Source of the DNA: Armatimonadota bacterium
GTDB lineage: Bacteria; Armatimonadota; Hebobacteria; GCA-020354555; CP070648
Length of the DNA stretch: 58,941 bases
Reading direction: 5' to 3'
Assembly: GCA_035527535.1 (NCBI GenBank)
Contig: DATLAK010000113.1
Location: 1-58,941 of the forward strand
A program made the position numbers and the translations under genes. The number at the start of each line of letters is the position of its first letter. The stretch's first letter is position 1. The notes under the pieces were generated by a model. It was not told the origin of the DNA and made no database searches. It was given only the letters and a program-made list of their open reading frames with translations. Shown one piece after another: positions 35,399 to 44,191 of this stretch.

Positions 35399-35530
35399 GC
35401 GGGCGCGCCGACGCCCACCGCCGGGAACCGGCGCGCGGAGCCCGGATCATTCATATGCGCTCGGATCCGATGCAGAGTGCAAATGCCCCGGCTAGCGGTC
35501 CGGCGGTGCCCGGGGGGAAAGGCGGCCATC

Positions 35531-36715
35531 ATGCGCGGCGCGCAGGGCAGCCTGGTGATTCGCAATGGGGCGGTCTTGCCGCCCGCCGGGGAACCGGCGC
35601 GGACTGACGTGCTGATCGAGGGCGGGGGTATCCGCGAGATCGCCCCCGGCCTACAAGCCAAAACCGTAATTGATGCTGCCGGCGCCTATGTGCTGCCGGG
35701 GATAATTGACCTGCACATGCACGGGATGTGCCGCGAATCCCTCGAGCAGGGCGCCCTGCTCGACTTCGCCCGCCTCGAGGCCGAGCGGGGGGCCACCACC
35801 TTCTTTCCCGGCTTCTTCGGTGCGCCCCAGGCGACGGCGGAGCTCATGGCTCGCCACCGCCGCGAGACGAACGAGCTGCGGGACGTGCCCCAGGTGGGCG
35901 GGTTCCGCCTCGAGTCGCCCTACCTCGCCAATACCGGCGCCGGAGTGAGCGACGACCTGGCGCCCATAACCAGTGGCACTACCGAGACCTTGCTCGAGGC
36001 CGGCGGCGACCATATCAGGATCTGGGACATCTCGCCCGAGCTGCCGGGAGCCCCTGACGCCATCCGCCGGCTGGCGGGCCGCGGCATCCTCTGCAGCATC
36101 GCCCACACCGGGTGCACCGTCCGGCAGGCCCGGGCCGCCGTGGACGCCGGCGCCGGATTGGTGACCCATTTCTATGACGTGTTTCCGCTGCCCGACCTCA
36201 CCGACCCCGATCCGGGGGTGTACCCGTCCGGCCTCACCGACTACCTGCTGATCGAGGACCGCGTCGGGTGCGAGATTATCGGCGACGGCACCCACGTCCA
36301 TCCCCATCTGGTTGAGATCACGCTGCGCTGCAAGACGCCCGCCAGGGTTGCATTCGTCACCGACAGCAACTACGGCGCGGGCCTGCCGCCGGGGCGCTAC
36401 ACGACCCCCAGGTGGGGCGATATCGTCGTTGACGGCCCCAATCACGGCGTACGCCTGGCGGATCGCGGCATGGGACTGGCGGGCAGCGCCCTGACGCCGA
36501 TTGATAGCCTCCGCAATGCCGTGCGCCTGTTCGGCAAGGACCTCGCCACTGCCAGCCGCCTGTGCTCGACCACGCCCGCCCGCCTGATGGGCCTCAACAA
36601 GGGCGAGATCGCGGTGGGCAGGGACGCCGACCTCATCATTCTGTCCCCGGAGCTGGAGCTGCTGCACACCATCGTTGCCGGCCGGGTCGCGTACAGCCGG
36701 AGCGGGGACGAATGA
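35531..36715 (+). CDS. nagA: NagA-like N-acetylglucosamine-6-phosphate deacetylase
   Basis: This 394-residue amidohydrolase shows VLPGIIDLHMHG (HxH), FRLESPYLA in place of the EGP metal ligand, CSIAHTGCT, THFYDVFPLP (NagA THLFNAM), IGDGTHVHP and the catalytic aspartate in FVTDSNYG. It ends with GEIAVGRDADLIILSPE. It likely removes an acyl group from an amino sugar phosphate. The changes in several motifs suggest a modified substrate. ATG 35531 fits the family. Coupled by ATGA to the next short frame. Confidence 0.8.
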   Translation: MRGAQGSLVIRNGAVLPPAGEPARTDVLIEGGGIREIAPGLQAKTVIDAAGAYVLPGIIDLHMHGMCRESLEQGALLDFARLEAERGATTFFPGFFGAPQATAELMARHRRETNELRDVPQVGGFRLESPYLANTGAGVSDDLAPITSGTTETLLEAGGDHIRIWDISPELPGAPDAIRRLAGRGILCSIAHTGCTVRQARAAVDAGAGLVTHFYDVFPLPDLTDPDPGVYPSGLTDYLLIEDRVGCEIIGDGTHVHPHLVEITLRCKTPARVAFVTDSNYGAGLPPGRYTTPRWGDIVVDGPNHGVRLADRGMGLAGSALTPIDSLRNAVRLFGKDLATASRLCSTTPARLMGLNKGEIAVGRDADLIILSPELELLHTIVAGRVAYSRSGDE

Positions 36716-36966
36716 GCGCGCATACGCCGGTGATCGCTCCCGACCGGTCGCAGCCCGCGGTGGACATCGCGCTGCCGGGAGCAGCAGGAATCTGGCGCCT
36801 GCGGGCGCCCGAGAATGCGGTGGATGACCGCGGCTTCGTCAGGCGCTTTGATCCCGCGCCCGCGCCGAAATGGCGCGTCGGCCCACGGGGGCTGGACTGC
36901 CAGATAGCTGTTTGTCCCCCCGGAAGAAACATCACGCGCCGCGTGCCGCCAGTATTACTCCATTAG
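36712..36966 (+). CDS. 84-residue protein, possible truncated gene
   Basis: The ATG overlaps the nagA stop, as expected for an operon gene, and the first 60 residues (VDIALPGAAGIWRLRAPENA, FVRRFDPAPAPKWRVGP) look like the start of a larger soluble enzyme or carbohydrate-binding protein. The frame then ends in an atypical arginine-rich tail and a TAG. No family recognised. It may be a decayed remnant cut off by a rearrangement, since the next gene is on the other strand 58 bp away. Confidence 0.45.
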   Translation: MSAHTPVIAPDRSQPAVDIALPGAAGIWRLRAPENAVDDRGFVRRFDPAPAPKWRVGPRGLDCQIAVCPPGRNITRRVPPVLLH

Positions 36967-37023
36967 CTTAGGCGGGACCGAGTTTCGCCCCTGATACTAC
37001 AACGTGTCAATCTTGGCGCAGCA

Positions 37024-37767
37024 CTAGCGCCCCGCCGCGCGCAGGTACTCCCTGCTGATGGCGAGGTCGGCCAGCGGGTCTTGCAGGTGCGTGTCCTGCT
37101 CGACAAAGACCCAGCCGTCGTAGCCCGCGCGCCCCAGCGCGCGCATGACCGCCGAGTTGTCGAGGCCGATATTGCCCGCGCCCAGCTCGCAGAAGCGGCC
37201 GCGCTCCGGCCACCGGTCGAGCCCGATGTCGGGGTTGACCACCAGCCAGTCCTTCACATGCACCGCCACCAGGCGCTGCGCGTGCTCCTCGATGATGGCG
37301 ATGGGGTCGCCCTCCGCCGCCGCGAGGTGAGCGGTATCAAGGATGAGCCCGCATCCCGGACAGCGCGCGAGGAACTGCTCCAACTGGGGCTGGGTCTCGA
37401 CCGCGGTCCCGAGGTGGTTGTGGAGGCCGGCGCGAATGCCCCATCGCGCACATGCTGCGGCCTGAACGTTCACCTGGCGGCAGAAGGTATCGAAGTCCTT
37501 GCCGGTGACATTCGTCCACACGTAGGACTTGCCCAGCGCCGCGGTCCACTGAATGGAGGTCTCGGCAGTGGGGCCGAGGCAAGTGGCGAAATCCATCCCT
37601 ATTCGGCGCGCGCGCGCAGCCTTGTGCATCGCCTCCTCCGCGCCGATCGCGCGCAGCCGCTCGACGCCGTCGTAGCCGATGGCCTTCAGTCCGGCCCAAC
37701 GCTGCTCCGAATCGAAGTCCCCACCCTCCCACACGTTCATCCCGTAGTCAGCGACGCCAATCCTCAT
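37024..37767 (-). CDS. Sugar phosphate isomerase/epimerase (TIM barrel)
   Basis: This 247-residue xylose isomerase-like protein has GLHNHLGT, LILDTAHLAAA, VAVHVKDW, CELGAGNIG and WVFVEQDTH, giving the metal-ligand set E/D/H/E of the family. The ATG at 37767 follows GGAGGGAAACGCG. It may form a small operon with the upstream GH38 gene on the same strand, separated by a repeat element. It is not closely similar to the isomerase at 20512. Confidence 0.82.
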   Translation of the reverse strand: MRIGVADYGMNVWEGGDFDSEQRWAGLKAIGYDGVERLRAIGAEEAMHKAARARRIGMDFATCLGPTAETSIQWTAALGKSYVWTNVTGKDFDTFCRQVNVQAAACARWGIRAGLHNHLGTAVETQPQLEQFLARCPGCGLILDTAHLAAAEGDPIAIIEEHAQRLVAVHVKDWLVVNPDIGLDRWPERGRFCELGAGNIGLDNSAVMRALGRAGYDGWVFVEQDTHLQDPLADLAISREYLRAAGR

Positions 37768-37873
37768 CGCGTTTCCCTCCAGCGGTAGCTGCGAATTCGC
37801 TCCGTCGTTCATCCCTACTGCTTGCCTTGAGCTCGTCGAATGGGTCGCAGGACGCCCCGCTCGCCGGAGGCGC

Positions 37874-37930
37874 GCGAAGCGGCTAGGCCCTGCGGGCCGC
37901 CACGACGGTCTTCAGACCTAGCCGCTTCGC
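37874..37930. repeat. 57-bp palindromic element, copy 2
   Basis: GCGAAGCGGCTAGG at the left end is the exact inverted complement of CCTAGCCGCTTCGC at the right end (14 bp). The centre matches copy 1 at 43-90. The right edge touches the stop codon of the alpha-mannosidase gene. A partial end, GGCGGCTAGGCC, also occurs near 50927. Confidence 0.85.
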
Positions 37931-40900
37931 TAGCGGATACAGCGCAGATACTGCACGTGCCCATAGCTGGCGACGCGGGCATAGGCCCACAGGTCGGGCG
38001 CATCGCCGTCGGCGCCGGGCACGACCTCGAACGTCAACGCGGTCTCGCCGCCCGGCGCCAACGCGAAGCCTTGTGCGGCCGGCCGCACCTCGGCCAGCGC
38101 GAACTCGCCGACCGCCGCGCCCCACGTCTCCAGCGGAGTGATGACATCCACCCGCCCCTGCACCGCGTCGGGGTTGGGGTTGCGCAAGGTGACCTCGATG
38201 CGATCCTCCACGCGGCGCGCGGACGCCTCCACCGGGTGCAGGTCGCCGACTGGTAGGACCTCCTGGTAGAGCTGTCCCTCGAACTCGACCTCGGCGCGGA
38301 TATAGGCGGGCTGCGCGTCGCCCGGGATGATGACCGCCACCTCGTAGTCCTGCTCGCCGCCGGGCGCCAGTCGGAACGGCACCTGGGCGGGCGTGATCGT
38401 CCACCCCGCAGGCACCGACAGGCGCACCATGCCCGCGGCCTCGCGGTCCGCCAGGGCGCTGGCGACGGCGAGGCCGAAGCGCGTGGTGGCACCCATCGGC
38501 GGCGCGCCGCGCATGGTTACCGACACCGGCTGGTTGCCCATCGGCGCCGGCCCCAGGTTATGCTCCCAGTAGCGCGTGTGGCAGGGCTGGAGCGGCTCGC
38601 GCTGCGGCCCGAGGCGCGCCCCGGTCAGCAGCGCCTGCCGCTGCACCGCCAGCTCCAAGGTCTCGATCTTGCACGGCGCGAGGTCGAGCGCCACCCCGTC
38701 GCCGCCGACGTGGATCGGCGCCGTGCGCTCCTCCAAGGCGTTGACCCGCCAGGCGTCGGTGATGGTGAAGGGCGTGGACAACTGCGCGCGCGCCGCCTCG
38801 CCGTGGCCCTCGTAGATGCGGGCGATCAGCGACTCCGCCGCGGCGGGATCACGCCGCGCGCCCATGGCCAGCGGATTCCCCCGCGGCTTGAGGGCGCTGA
38901 GGAACACATTGCCCGGTTCTACGGAGAGGAAGCTGTGGCGCGCGGGCAACTGCCCCTCGGCAGGCGCGCACGCTACCACCGTCAGCGGCTGGTTGAACTC
39001 ACACGCGCGGCGGGTGGTTTCGCCCCGCCGCCAATCGCCGCCGTGGGCGTACAGCGCATAGCGGAAGCGATGATCCTTGTGCTCCGGCACGAAGAAGGGC
39101 GCGAGCTTGCCCTCGCCCCAGGGCAGACCCGGCCACGCCGTGGTGTGCATGAGGGTGAGGACCGCCGTGCCGTCGGCCTCGACGCTGGCGCCGATGTTGC
39201 CGCAGTTGATGAGGGCCACGCCGTAGTCGTCGGCGCGCGGCTGCTCGTCCGCCACCGCATTGCTGTGCGACGGCAGCGAAATCACGCCGTCGGTGATATC
39301 CTTCTCCAACTCGGCGACGGCGGCGGCGCCGGCCTGCGCGTCGCGCGCGATCACCAGCAGCGCCGGCAGGAGCCGGTCCCACCCCGGCACTGCGGGCGCG
39401 CCCTCGGGGTCCCGCTCCCCCGCCGGGTCCACGGTCACGACGAACGCATAGCCCGAGCGCTGGATCGCCTTGTCCGCTTGGGCGGCGACCGCCGGCGGCG
39501 CGGCCTCCAGCAGCCGGTGCGCGTGGGCGTTGTCGCGGCCCACGGACAGGGAGAACCGGAACGTGCTGTATGGCCGGTCAGCTTCAAGGCCGGCGTCATC
39601 GGTGAAGGCGCCGGCGGTGACGCCACAGCGCGCGAGGATGCGCATGAGCCGCTCGCCCAGCAGCCGCGACTCGGTGCTGCCGCCGGTGATGATGGCGGCG
39701 TAGCCAACGGAGAAGCTCACCTCGGGGCGCCCCCTCGCCGGGCGGGCGGTGATGCGCAGGCAGTTGCCGAGCTCGACCCAGTTCTGCGCGGGCAGCAGGG
39801 CGCAGCCGGACATCGCCTGCTGGCGGTAGGTGCGGTAGTCGAGATAGCCGGCGCTGCGGCGCCGCGCGACGGCCCCGAAGCGCTCCTCGAACACGGGCGC
39901 GCACCCCTCCAGGGCCAGCGGAAAGGTGGCGGCGAAGAGTTGGTGCTGACCGCGATAGGCGCGCAGATCGGTGGTGAAGTCAATGCGGTCCACGCCGCGA
40001 TAAACCGCGATCTCCTGATCGCGGCCGGCGCAGTCAGCGGCGCCGCCGCGGACGATGATCCGCTCCATGACCGGTCCCCGCTCGACCCAGACAGCGGCCG
40101 GCTCGTCCTTCGAGAACGCCTGCTCGCCGGTGGTGAACACGTGCCACGGCGGCTCCTCGCGGTCGGCCTGTTCGCCCAGCACCGCGATCTCGTTGCCGGG
40201 GTGCCCGCGGGAGAGGTCGAGCAGTTGTCGCTTGGCCCGGTTGTCGAGGATGGAAATGAGGCCGCCGCCCGCCGGCGCCACTGCGGTGACGCTATAGTGC
40301 TCGTTGGCGATCACGCCGCGGTCGGCCTCGCGTCGCTCGCCGCCGCGGGGCGCGCGGGCGGCCGGCGCGACGTGATAAACGACGTACCCCACGGGCGGCA
40401 CATCGGTCGCGATGAACGCGATCTCCGCCTCCGCCACGCGGTCGCCTTCGCGTCGTTCCGAGAGCAGCTGGCACGGGACCTGCCTGCGTCCGGCCTCGTG
40501 CAGGCCGAATCCGTGCACCGGCGGGTCGAACCTCAGGCGCGCGCGGCAGACGTCGGTGCGTGCCCACGGCAGAGGGTTGAAGAGTACCAGGGCAAACAGC
40601 GCCTCGTCCCGGGCCGGCGCGGTATCCGCCAGCCCCGCCAACGCCCCCAGCGCGTCAACGTGCACCTGGTGGGCGAGGTCGAGGGTCTCCCGGTATGTGG
40701 CCATCAGGTCGAGGAAAGGAATGTCAGAGGAGACGCCGGTGATGGCATCGTGGTGGTGTCCGAACATGAGCCCGCGCCAGGCCTTGTCCAGCGGGCGATG
40801 GGGATAGTCCGCGCCCAGCGCCCACGCGATCGCGCACCAGCACTCGGCGGCGTAGAGGGCGTTCTCGGCCAAGCGGTTGGCGATCTTCAGTTCGATGCGC

Positions 40901-41730
40901 GAGACGTTGACGCCCGCGTGGTACATGGCAAGGTCGCGCGAGCTGGCGGGGAGTATCGCCTCCCCGCGCGCCAGGCGTTCCGCCACCATCTCCAGGTATT
41001 CGCCGGGCAGCCCCACCCGCAGCTCGGGGGTGTGCGCGCGCAGCTCCTCCGGGCGCCCCGCCAGCCACTCCAGCGGCGGTCTCATGTCCCCCCCGACCAG
41101 CCGCATATCAACCCCGAGGCCGGGGATCTCCGGCTGCACCGCCCCCTCGTCACCCTGCGGCCCGAGGCGGTCGAGCAGGTCCTGCCACGACTGCGGGTAG
41201 AACCAGTACGGCTCGCGTTTCTGGATAACCTCGGAGCCGTCAAGCGCGATCGCGCGGCACAGGGGCTCGGCGCCGATGATGTCCTTGGAGAAGATGCAGG
41301 CGCCGAAGCCCACCTGGCGCAGGATCTGCGGCAGTTGCGGGCAATGGCCGAAGACGTCGAGCGGCAGGTAAGCCTGCGGGGCGATGCCCAGGACGCCGCG
41401 CTGGAACGTGCGCCCGTACACGAGGTTGCGCAGCAAGGCTTCGCCGTGGATAGAGGTCTCGTTGGGCTGGTTGTAACCGCCGTTGACCTCCAGGCGCCCA
41501 TCGGCGATCAGTCGGCGCAGGAACGCGCGCTGCTGTGGAAAGGCGTTCCAGTAAGGCTGCAGGTAGTCCAGCTCCGACAGCAGGAGCTGGAAGGAGGGAT
41601 CACTGCGCGCGAGCTCCAGATAGGCGGCGATCAGATCGAAGGCGCGGGCGGTGTAGGTGCGCTGATCCTCCTTCCACACCGGGTCGTAGTGGAAGTGGGG
41701 GACGAGGTAGATGAGTCCTGTGTGCGGCAT
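37930..41730 (-). CDS. GH38 alpha-mannosidase
   Basis: This 1266-residue glycosidase has the N-terminal GH38 catalytic domain: VPHFHYDPVW (zinc histidine and aspartate), LPLDVFGHCPQLPQIL with the nucleophile aspartate near residue 125, and LMFGHHHDAITGVSSDIPF. The large C-terminal half is made of beta domains, with an extra NEW3-like beta region (PAGWTITPAQVPFRLAPGGE, RNPNPDAVQGRVDVI). It removes terminal alpha-mannose from glycans. There is no signal peptide, so it acts in the cytoplasm or is exported by another route. It is longer than most GH38 enzymes. AAAGGAAC precedes the ATG. Confidence 0.88.
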   Translation of the reverse strand: MPHTGLIYLVPHFHYDPVWKEDQRTYTARAFDLIAAYLELARSDPSFQLLLSELDYLQPYWNAFPQQRAFLRRLIADGRLEVNGGYNQPNETSIHGEALLRNLVYGRTFQRGVLGIAPQAYLPLDVFGHCPQLPQILRQVGFGACIFSKDIIGAEPLCRAIALDGSEVIQKREPYWFYPQSWQDLLDRLGPQGDEGAVQPEIPGLGVDMRLVGGDMRPPLEWLAGRPEELRAHTPELRVGLPGEYLEMVAERLARGEAILPASSRDLAMYHAGVNVSRIELKIANRLAENALYAAECWCAIAWALGADYPHRPLDKAWRGLMFGHHHDAITGVSSDIPFLDLMATYRETLDLAHQVHVDALGALAGLADTAPARDEALFALVLFNPLPWARTDVCRARLRFDPPVHGFGLHEAGRRQVPCQLLSERREGDRVAEAEIAFIATDVPPVGYVVYHVAPAARAPRGGERREADRGVIANEHYSVTAVAPAGGGLISILDNRAKRQLLDLSRGHPGNEIAVLGEQADREEPPWHVFTTGEQAFSKDEPAAVWVERGPVMERIIVRGGAADCAGRDQEIAVYRGVDRIDFTTDLRAYRGQHQLFAATFPLALEGCAPVFEERFGAVARRRSAGYLDYRTYRQQAMSGCALLPAQNWVELGNCLRITARPARGRPEVSFSVGYAAIITGGSTESRLLGERLMRILARCGVTAGAFTDDAGLEADRPYSTFRFSLSVGRDNAHAHRLLEAAPPAVAAQADKAIQRSGYAFVVTVDPAGERDPEGAPAVPGWDRLLPALLVIARDAQAGAAAVAELEKDITDGVISLPSHSNAVADEQPRADDYGVALINCGNIGASVEADGTAVLTLMHTTAWPGLPWGEGKLAPFFVPEHKDHRFRYALYAHGGDWRRGETTRRACEFNQPLTVVACAPAEGQLPARHSFLSVEPGNVFLSALKPRGNPLAMGARRDPAAAESLIARIYEGHGEAARAQLSTPFTITDAWRVNALEERTAPIHVGGDGVALDLAPCKIETLELAVQRQALLTGARLGPQREPLQPCHTRYWEHNLGPAPMGNQPVSVTMRGAPPMGATTRFGLAVASALADREAAGMVRLSVPAGWTITPAQVPFRLAPGGEQDYEVAVIIPGDAQPAYIRAEVEFEGQLYQEVLPVGDLHPVEASARRVEDRIEVTLRNPNPDAVQGRVDVITPLETWGAAVGEFALAEVRPAAQGFALAPGGETALTFEVVPGADGDAPDLWAYARVASYGHVQYLRCIR

Positions 41731-41843
41731 GCTCGGTTGTTCCTTTGCCGTACTCCGGGCGGCGACTCGCAGCGGCCGGCCCGCCGCCCGGCGAGTGATG
41801 ATGGCCCTCCGCGCGGCATCGGGCGACCGCGCGAGCTGCTTGC

Positions 41844-41872
41844 TTGACCGGCCTCACGCGATGATGTATCCT
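41844..41872 (+). promoter_or_regulatory. Promoter of the LmbE-type deacetylase
   Basis: TTGACC (41844-41849) and TATCCT (41867-41872) are separated by 17 bp, 48 bases before the ATG at 41921, in the gap between divergent genes. Confidence 0.6.
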
Positions 41873-41920
41873 GCTGCCGACGGTCGCGAGGTCTCGGGGA
41901 GCGAGCGATCAGGACGCAGC

Positions 41921-43753
41921 ATGGTTAGGTGGATACGGCGCCGCCGGTGGTTGCTCCTGCCGGTCGTCATCGGACTTGCAGCCCTGGCGTGGGGGCAGGT
42001 GAGCGGCTACTTGGCCTGGAGGCGGACCCTGCACGGCTCCGGGTTCGTCGCCGAGATGAGTCTCCCGCGCCCGGGCGACCGCGTGCTGATCGTGGCGCCG
42101 CACCCCGACGACGAGGCACTGGGCTGCGGTGGGTTGATCCAAGCGGCCCTGCAAGCAGGCGCCGAAGTGCACGTGGTGCTGATGACCAACGGCGATGCCT
42201 CGGAGCTGGCCGTCATCTTCGGCGAGAAGGAGTTGCCGTTCGGGCCGCGCGCCTTCATCGAGCTGGGGCAGGCGCGGCGGAAAGAAAGCCTGCGCGCGCT
42301 GTCCGGCCTCGGGTTGCCCGCCAAGCAGGTCCATTTCCTCGGCTTCCCGAACAACGGCTTGGCGGCCCTCTGGCAGCCCGAGCACTGGCGCTACACCGAC
42401 CTCTATCGCTCGTCGCGCACCGACGCCTCCTTCTGCCCGTATGACAACGCCTTCACCCCCGGCGCCCCCTATTGCGGGCAGCAAGTGCTGGCGGAGTTGA
42501 TGGCGGTGCTGCACCAGGTGCGGCCCACCGTCGTCTTCGTCACCGCGCCGCAAGACGCCCACCCCGATCACTGGGCGACGTGCTGCTTTGTGCGCTACGC
42601 GCTGACGACGGCGGCGATGCGCGGGGCCAAGTGGGCGGCGATGACCCCGGTTTACGGTTATCTCGTGCACTGGCCTCGCTTCCCGCAGCCGGCGCGGGCG
42701 GCGACCAAGCTCGCGCTGCTTCCGCCCCCCGCTCTGTCCGGCCTCGGCTCGCAATGGCAGCGCCTGTCCCTCGCGCCCGAGATCGCGCGCCGCAAGCTCA
42801 AAGCCATCCGCAGCTATCGGTCCCAGGGCCCCGGGCTCGCCCGCCTGCTGCTGAGGTTCGCCCGAGCCAACGAAGCGTTCGAGCTGCTCCGCCCGGTGAA
42901 CCTCGAGCCCGGCGGAGCATACGTCTGGAACCACCCGAACACCCGCCATCGCGGGCTCGGCGGAGCCCAGGTGACACGGCTGCGCCTGGAGGCCTCGCAC
43001 CACCAGACCCTGGCGGTGCGGCTGGGTACCGCCCCCGGCCGCATCAATGACCACGCCGTCATCGGTCTCGATATCAGGAGTTGGGACCAACAGGGCGCTC
43101 CGCTCATCACCACCATTTACCTGCGCGCCGACGGCCGCGGACACGTCAAGCACGTGGGTGCGGTCGCGGCCTCCGGCGGACCCGTTACGGTGGGGGCGCA
43201 CGGGCCCCGCCTCCTCGAGATCCCTGCCGTCCCGCTGGCGCCTGGCGCTCTCGACCGCGAGGAGTTCCTGATTACGTGTTGGGGGAGCACGCGCGATCGC
43301 GTCGCCGAGGCAGCGGTGGCGGGCGTGGTGCGGCTGCGGCCGACCGCCGCCCCCCGCACCGTGAGCAATGAGGACGGCGAACGACGGGGACGACGCACGT
43401 CCACTTGCCGCCTGTCTGCGTCCCGGTCGCGCTCGGCGTCTGGTCATCGCTCCCGGCGGGCATCGCAACCCGGCAGGCCAGTGCCGGCAGCCGAATCAGG
43501 CAGCGCGAATGGGTGCGAAGTGGCACGCTTCTTGCTCCCACGAGGGATTGCCGCGTGCTACAGTGTGGAGGTGCGCCAACGTGCTGCGTTGGGTTACGAA
43601 TCGGGTTGTGGGCGCGCTGCTTCTGGCGCTGTTCATCGTCATTGTCGGAGGTTGCGGGTCGAGCGGTCAGGTTCCGCTCGCGCGCACCGATACCCCCACG
43701 GCGACCGTCTCGGGTATCGTCCTCGACCGCACCACCGGCCTGGCGGCCACTGA
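41921..43753 (+). CDS. PIG-L/LmbE-family deacetylase, end uncertain
   Basis: An N-terminal membrane anchor (WLLLPVVIGLAALAWG) is followed by the PIG-L zinc-deacetylase domain: LIVAPHPDDEALGCGG and later TAPQDAHPDHWATCC, which supply the metal ligands. The enzymes deacetylate GlcNAc-containing substrates. From about 43100 to 43340 a second beta-like domain follows. Beyond about 43370 the translation becomes arginine/serine-rich and implausible, and it overlaps the next gene by 173 bases. A frameshift near 43340-43370, where another frame stops at 43371, would give a more normal end. Confidence 0.75.
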   Translation: MVRWIRRRRWLLLPVVIGLAALAWGQVSGYLAWRRTLHGSGFVAEMSLPRPGDRVLIVAPHPDDEALGCGGLIQAALQAGAEVHVVLMTNGDASELAVIFGEKELPFGPRAFIELGQARRKESLRALSGLGLPAKQVHFLGFPNNGLAALWQPEHWRYTDLYRSSRTDASFCPYDNAFTPGAPYCGQQVLAELMAVLHQVRPTVVFVTAPQDAHPDHWATCCFVRYALTTAAMRGAKWAAMTPVYGYLVHWPRFPQPARAATKLALLPPPALSGLGSQWQRLSLAPEIARRKLKAIRSYRSQGPGLARLLLRFARANEAFELLRPVNLEPGGAYVWNHPNTRHRGLGGAQVTRLRLEASHHQTLAVRLGTAPGRINDHAVIGLDIRSWDQQGAPLITTIYLRADGRGHVKHVGAVAASGGPVTVGAHGPRLLEIPAVPLAPGALDREEFLITCWGSTRDRVAEAAVAGVVRLRPTAAPRTVSNEDGERRGRRTSTCRLSASRSRSASGHRSRRASQPGRPVPAAESGSANGCEVARFLLPRGIAACYSVEVRQRAALGYESGCGRAASGAVHRHCRRLRVERSGSARAHRYPHGDRLGYRPRPHHRPGGH

Positions 43754-43958
43754 TGCGATTGTCCGCATCGGCTCCATCATCGTGCGCGTTGACGACGCGG
43801 GCGAGTTTATCGCGGTCGTTCCCCCGGGGGCCTTGGAGCGCTCAGTCGGCGCCGACGGCTACCAGACCTTCTCCGACACGGTGACCGTCGTCCAGGGGGA
43901 CAATGACCTCGGCGCGGTGTACCTGGTGGAGCTGCCGCCCCCACCACCGGCATTCTAG
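43581..43958 (+). CDS. Lipoprotein with carboxypeptidase-regulatory-like domain
   Basis: This 125-residue protein starts at GTG 43581 with GGAGGT 8 bases upstream. A hydrophobic segment (ALLLALFIVIVGGC) ends in a lipobox cysteine. The mature part (ATVSGIVLDRTTGLAATDAI, then FIAVVPPGALERSVGADGYQ) is a carboxypeptidase regulatory-like beta domain, often used for surface display or binding. It ends with a poly-proline tail. Probably lies on the membrane surface. Its start overlaps the implausible end of the preceding frame. Confidence 0.75.
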   Translation: MLRWVTNRVVGALLLALFIVIVGGCGSSGQVPLARTDTPTATVSGIVLDRTTGLAATDAIVRIGSIIVRVDDAGEFIAVVPPGALERSVGADGYQTFSDTVTVVQGDNDLGAVYLVELPPPPPAF

Positions 43959-44061
43959 CGAAGCCGGCGCATCCTGGGCCACGAACGGCTCCCCGACCGC
44001 CGCCACCACCAGCTCGTCTCCCCGCGCGCAGTTCGCGCTCCACCATCAGCGACATGGCTGG

Positions 44062-44124
44062 AGGGGACAGTTCCTTTCCGCCCCGGGCGTGGGCGCTGCC
44101 CTGGGCGACGGGGAACTATCCCCT
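44062..44124. repeat. Inverted repeat AGGGGACAGTTCC/GGGAACTATCCCCT
   Basis: Two arms about 35 bases apart form an imperfect palindrome upstream of the histidine kinase gene. Related half-sites are GGGAACTGTCCCC at 1700 (after trxB) and GGAAACCTGTCCCC near 18290 (inside dnaE2). It looks like another dispersed short repeat family. Confidence 0.5.
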
Positions 44125-44142
44125 CGCGCGCGGCGCCGCGTC

Positions 44143-44171
44143 TGGTCAAGCGGGGAGGGATTTGATAGAAT
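44143..44171 (+). promoter_or_regulatory. Possible promoter of the PdtaS/PdtaR pair
   Basis: TGGTCA and TAGAAT are spaced by 17 bp, 20 bases before the kinase ATG. The -10 matches 5 of 6 and the -35 4 of 6. Confidence 0.35.
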
Positions 44172-44191
44172 CCCCGGTGAGGCGTCGCCCC

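Noticed and set aside
38560-41847. 1095-codon plus-strand open frame opposite the GH38 gene
   Set aside because: Low-complexity Gly/Ala/Arg product; the minus strand encodes a clear alpha-mannosidase.
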